Source of the DNA: an uncultured Hyphomicrobiales bacterium
GTDB lineage: Bacteria > Pseudomonadota > Alphaproteobacteria > Rhizobiales > Devosiaceae
DNA: 46,277 bases
Assembly: GCA_903828145.1 (NCBI GenBank)
Contig: CAIKKY010000003.1
Coordinates: forward strand, 1 to 46,277
Reading direction: 5' to 3'
A program made the translations under genes and the position numbers. Shown here in pieces: positions 46,074 to 46,277 of this stretch. Below the pieces are notes generated by a model, which was not told the origin of the DNA, ran no database searches, and saw only the letters and a program-made list of their open reading frames with translations. How positions within the stretch are numbered: the stretch's first letter is position 1; every line of letters begins with the position of its first letter.

Positions 46074-46277
46074 TCAGATGGGGAGAAGGCCGGCGTGCTG
46101 CAAGGCAGCATCAATGGCCTTTTCATTGTCCTTCGAAATCGGGACCAGCGGCAGACGGAATTCGTTGCGGCAGAGCCCAAGCCGCGCGGCGGCATATTTG
46201 ACGCCGCCCGGGTTGTTTTCAAGGAACAGGGTCTTGTGCAGGTGCACAAGCTTGTCCTGCAGGCTGAGGGCCTCGGC
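46074..46277 (-). CDS. dapA: 4-hydroxy-tetrahydrodipicolinate synthase, C-terminal end (partial)
   Basis: The last 67 codons of a leftward gene whose start lies beyond the window. The C-terminus reads [20 protein letters not shown], then LPLVPIS and ending HAGLLPI, typical of DapA, which condenses pyruvate with aspartate semialdehyde for lysine and peptidoglycan. It stops 5 nt before the smpB start. Confidence 0.9.
   Translation of the reverse strand, partial: AEALSLQDKLVHLHKTLFLENNPGGVKYAAARLGLCRNEFRLPLVPISKDNEKAIDAALQHAGLLPI

Overview
The window is a stretch of high-GC alphaproteobacterial chromosome. It most resembles Hyphomicrobiales (Rhizobiales). The evidence is gene order typical of that order: aminotransferase-hom-glpX; YceD/ubiquinol-cytochrome c chaperone divergent from bamE, followed by plsX-fabH-ihfA-merR; hemB-RDD-bpt; the LdtR/L,D-transpeptidase pair; and rpoZ-rsh-pyrE-acpS-lepB-rnc-era-recO. 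I cannot name the genus; a Devosiaceae-like member is only a guess. Apart from two AT-rich islands the window is dense housekeeping DNA with many 1-4 nt start/stop overlaps.

Layout. 1-8 kb: a secreted TPR protein, tRNA-Leu, gpt, a MoaB/CinA-type protein, map-radC, and the leftward aminotransferase, hom and glpX genes. 8-14 kb: a VOC protein, a small cytochrome c, a membrane-anchored orphan with a mannosyltransferase-like enzyme, rplM-rpsI with a clear promoter, ctaA (heme A synthase), a DUF2842 protein and an APH-fold kinase. 14-15.1 kb: an AT-rich regulatory region in front of a secreted collagen-like protein, then tRNA-Pro. 15.2-20.9 kb: a carbohydrate-catabolism cluster, with a DeoR regulator divergent from an operon of FucI-like isomerase, split transketolase (two subunits) and a GlpK-like FGGY kinase. 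21-28.8 kb: SNase-like protein, MerR, ihfA, fabH, plsX, YceD, cytochrome bc1 chaperone, bamE, nusB, nrdR, glyA. 29-36.3 kb: parC, bpt, RDD protein, hemB, small membrane protein, ldtR, L,D-transpeptidase. 36.3-37.1 kb: an AT-rich orphan gene. 37.1-46.3 kb: recO-era-rnc-lepB-acpS-pyrE-rsh-rpoZ, then NYN-domain protein, family 5-type uracil-DNA glycosylase, smpB and the end of dapA.

Most interesting points. (1) The homoserine dehydrogenase carries an in-frame N-terminal DNA-binding-like (HTH) domain, and its promoter region holds three 5-bp elements in alternating orientation exactly 11 bp apart (ATAGG-N6-CCTAT-N6-ATAGG) overlapping the -35. This suggests a biosynthetic enzyme that may regulate itself. 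(2) The isomerase/split transketolase/kinase operon has the logic of the known D-apiose to apulose-4-phosphate transketolase route, but with a FucI-type isomerase and a GlpK-type kinase in which the glycerol-contacting Tyr is Met; 10-bp-phased CG elements lie in front of it as a candidate DeoR operator. The sugar is unknown. (3) The two AT-rich islands carry a collagen-like exported protein and an orphan membrane-anchored protein, which look acquired.

All family calls come from reading the sequence; no database search was run.
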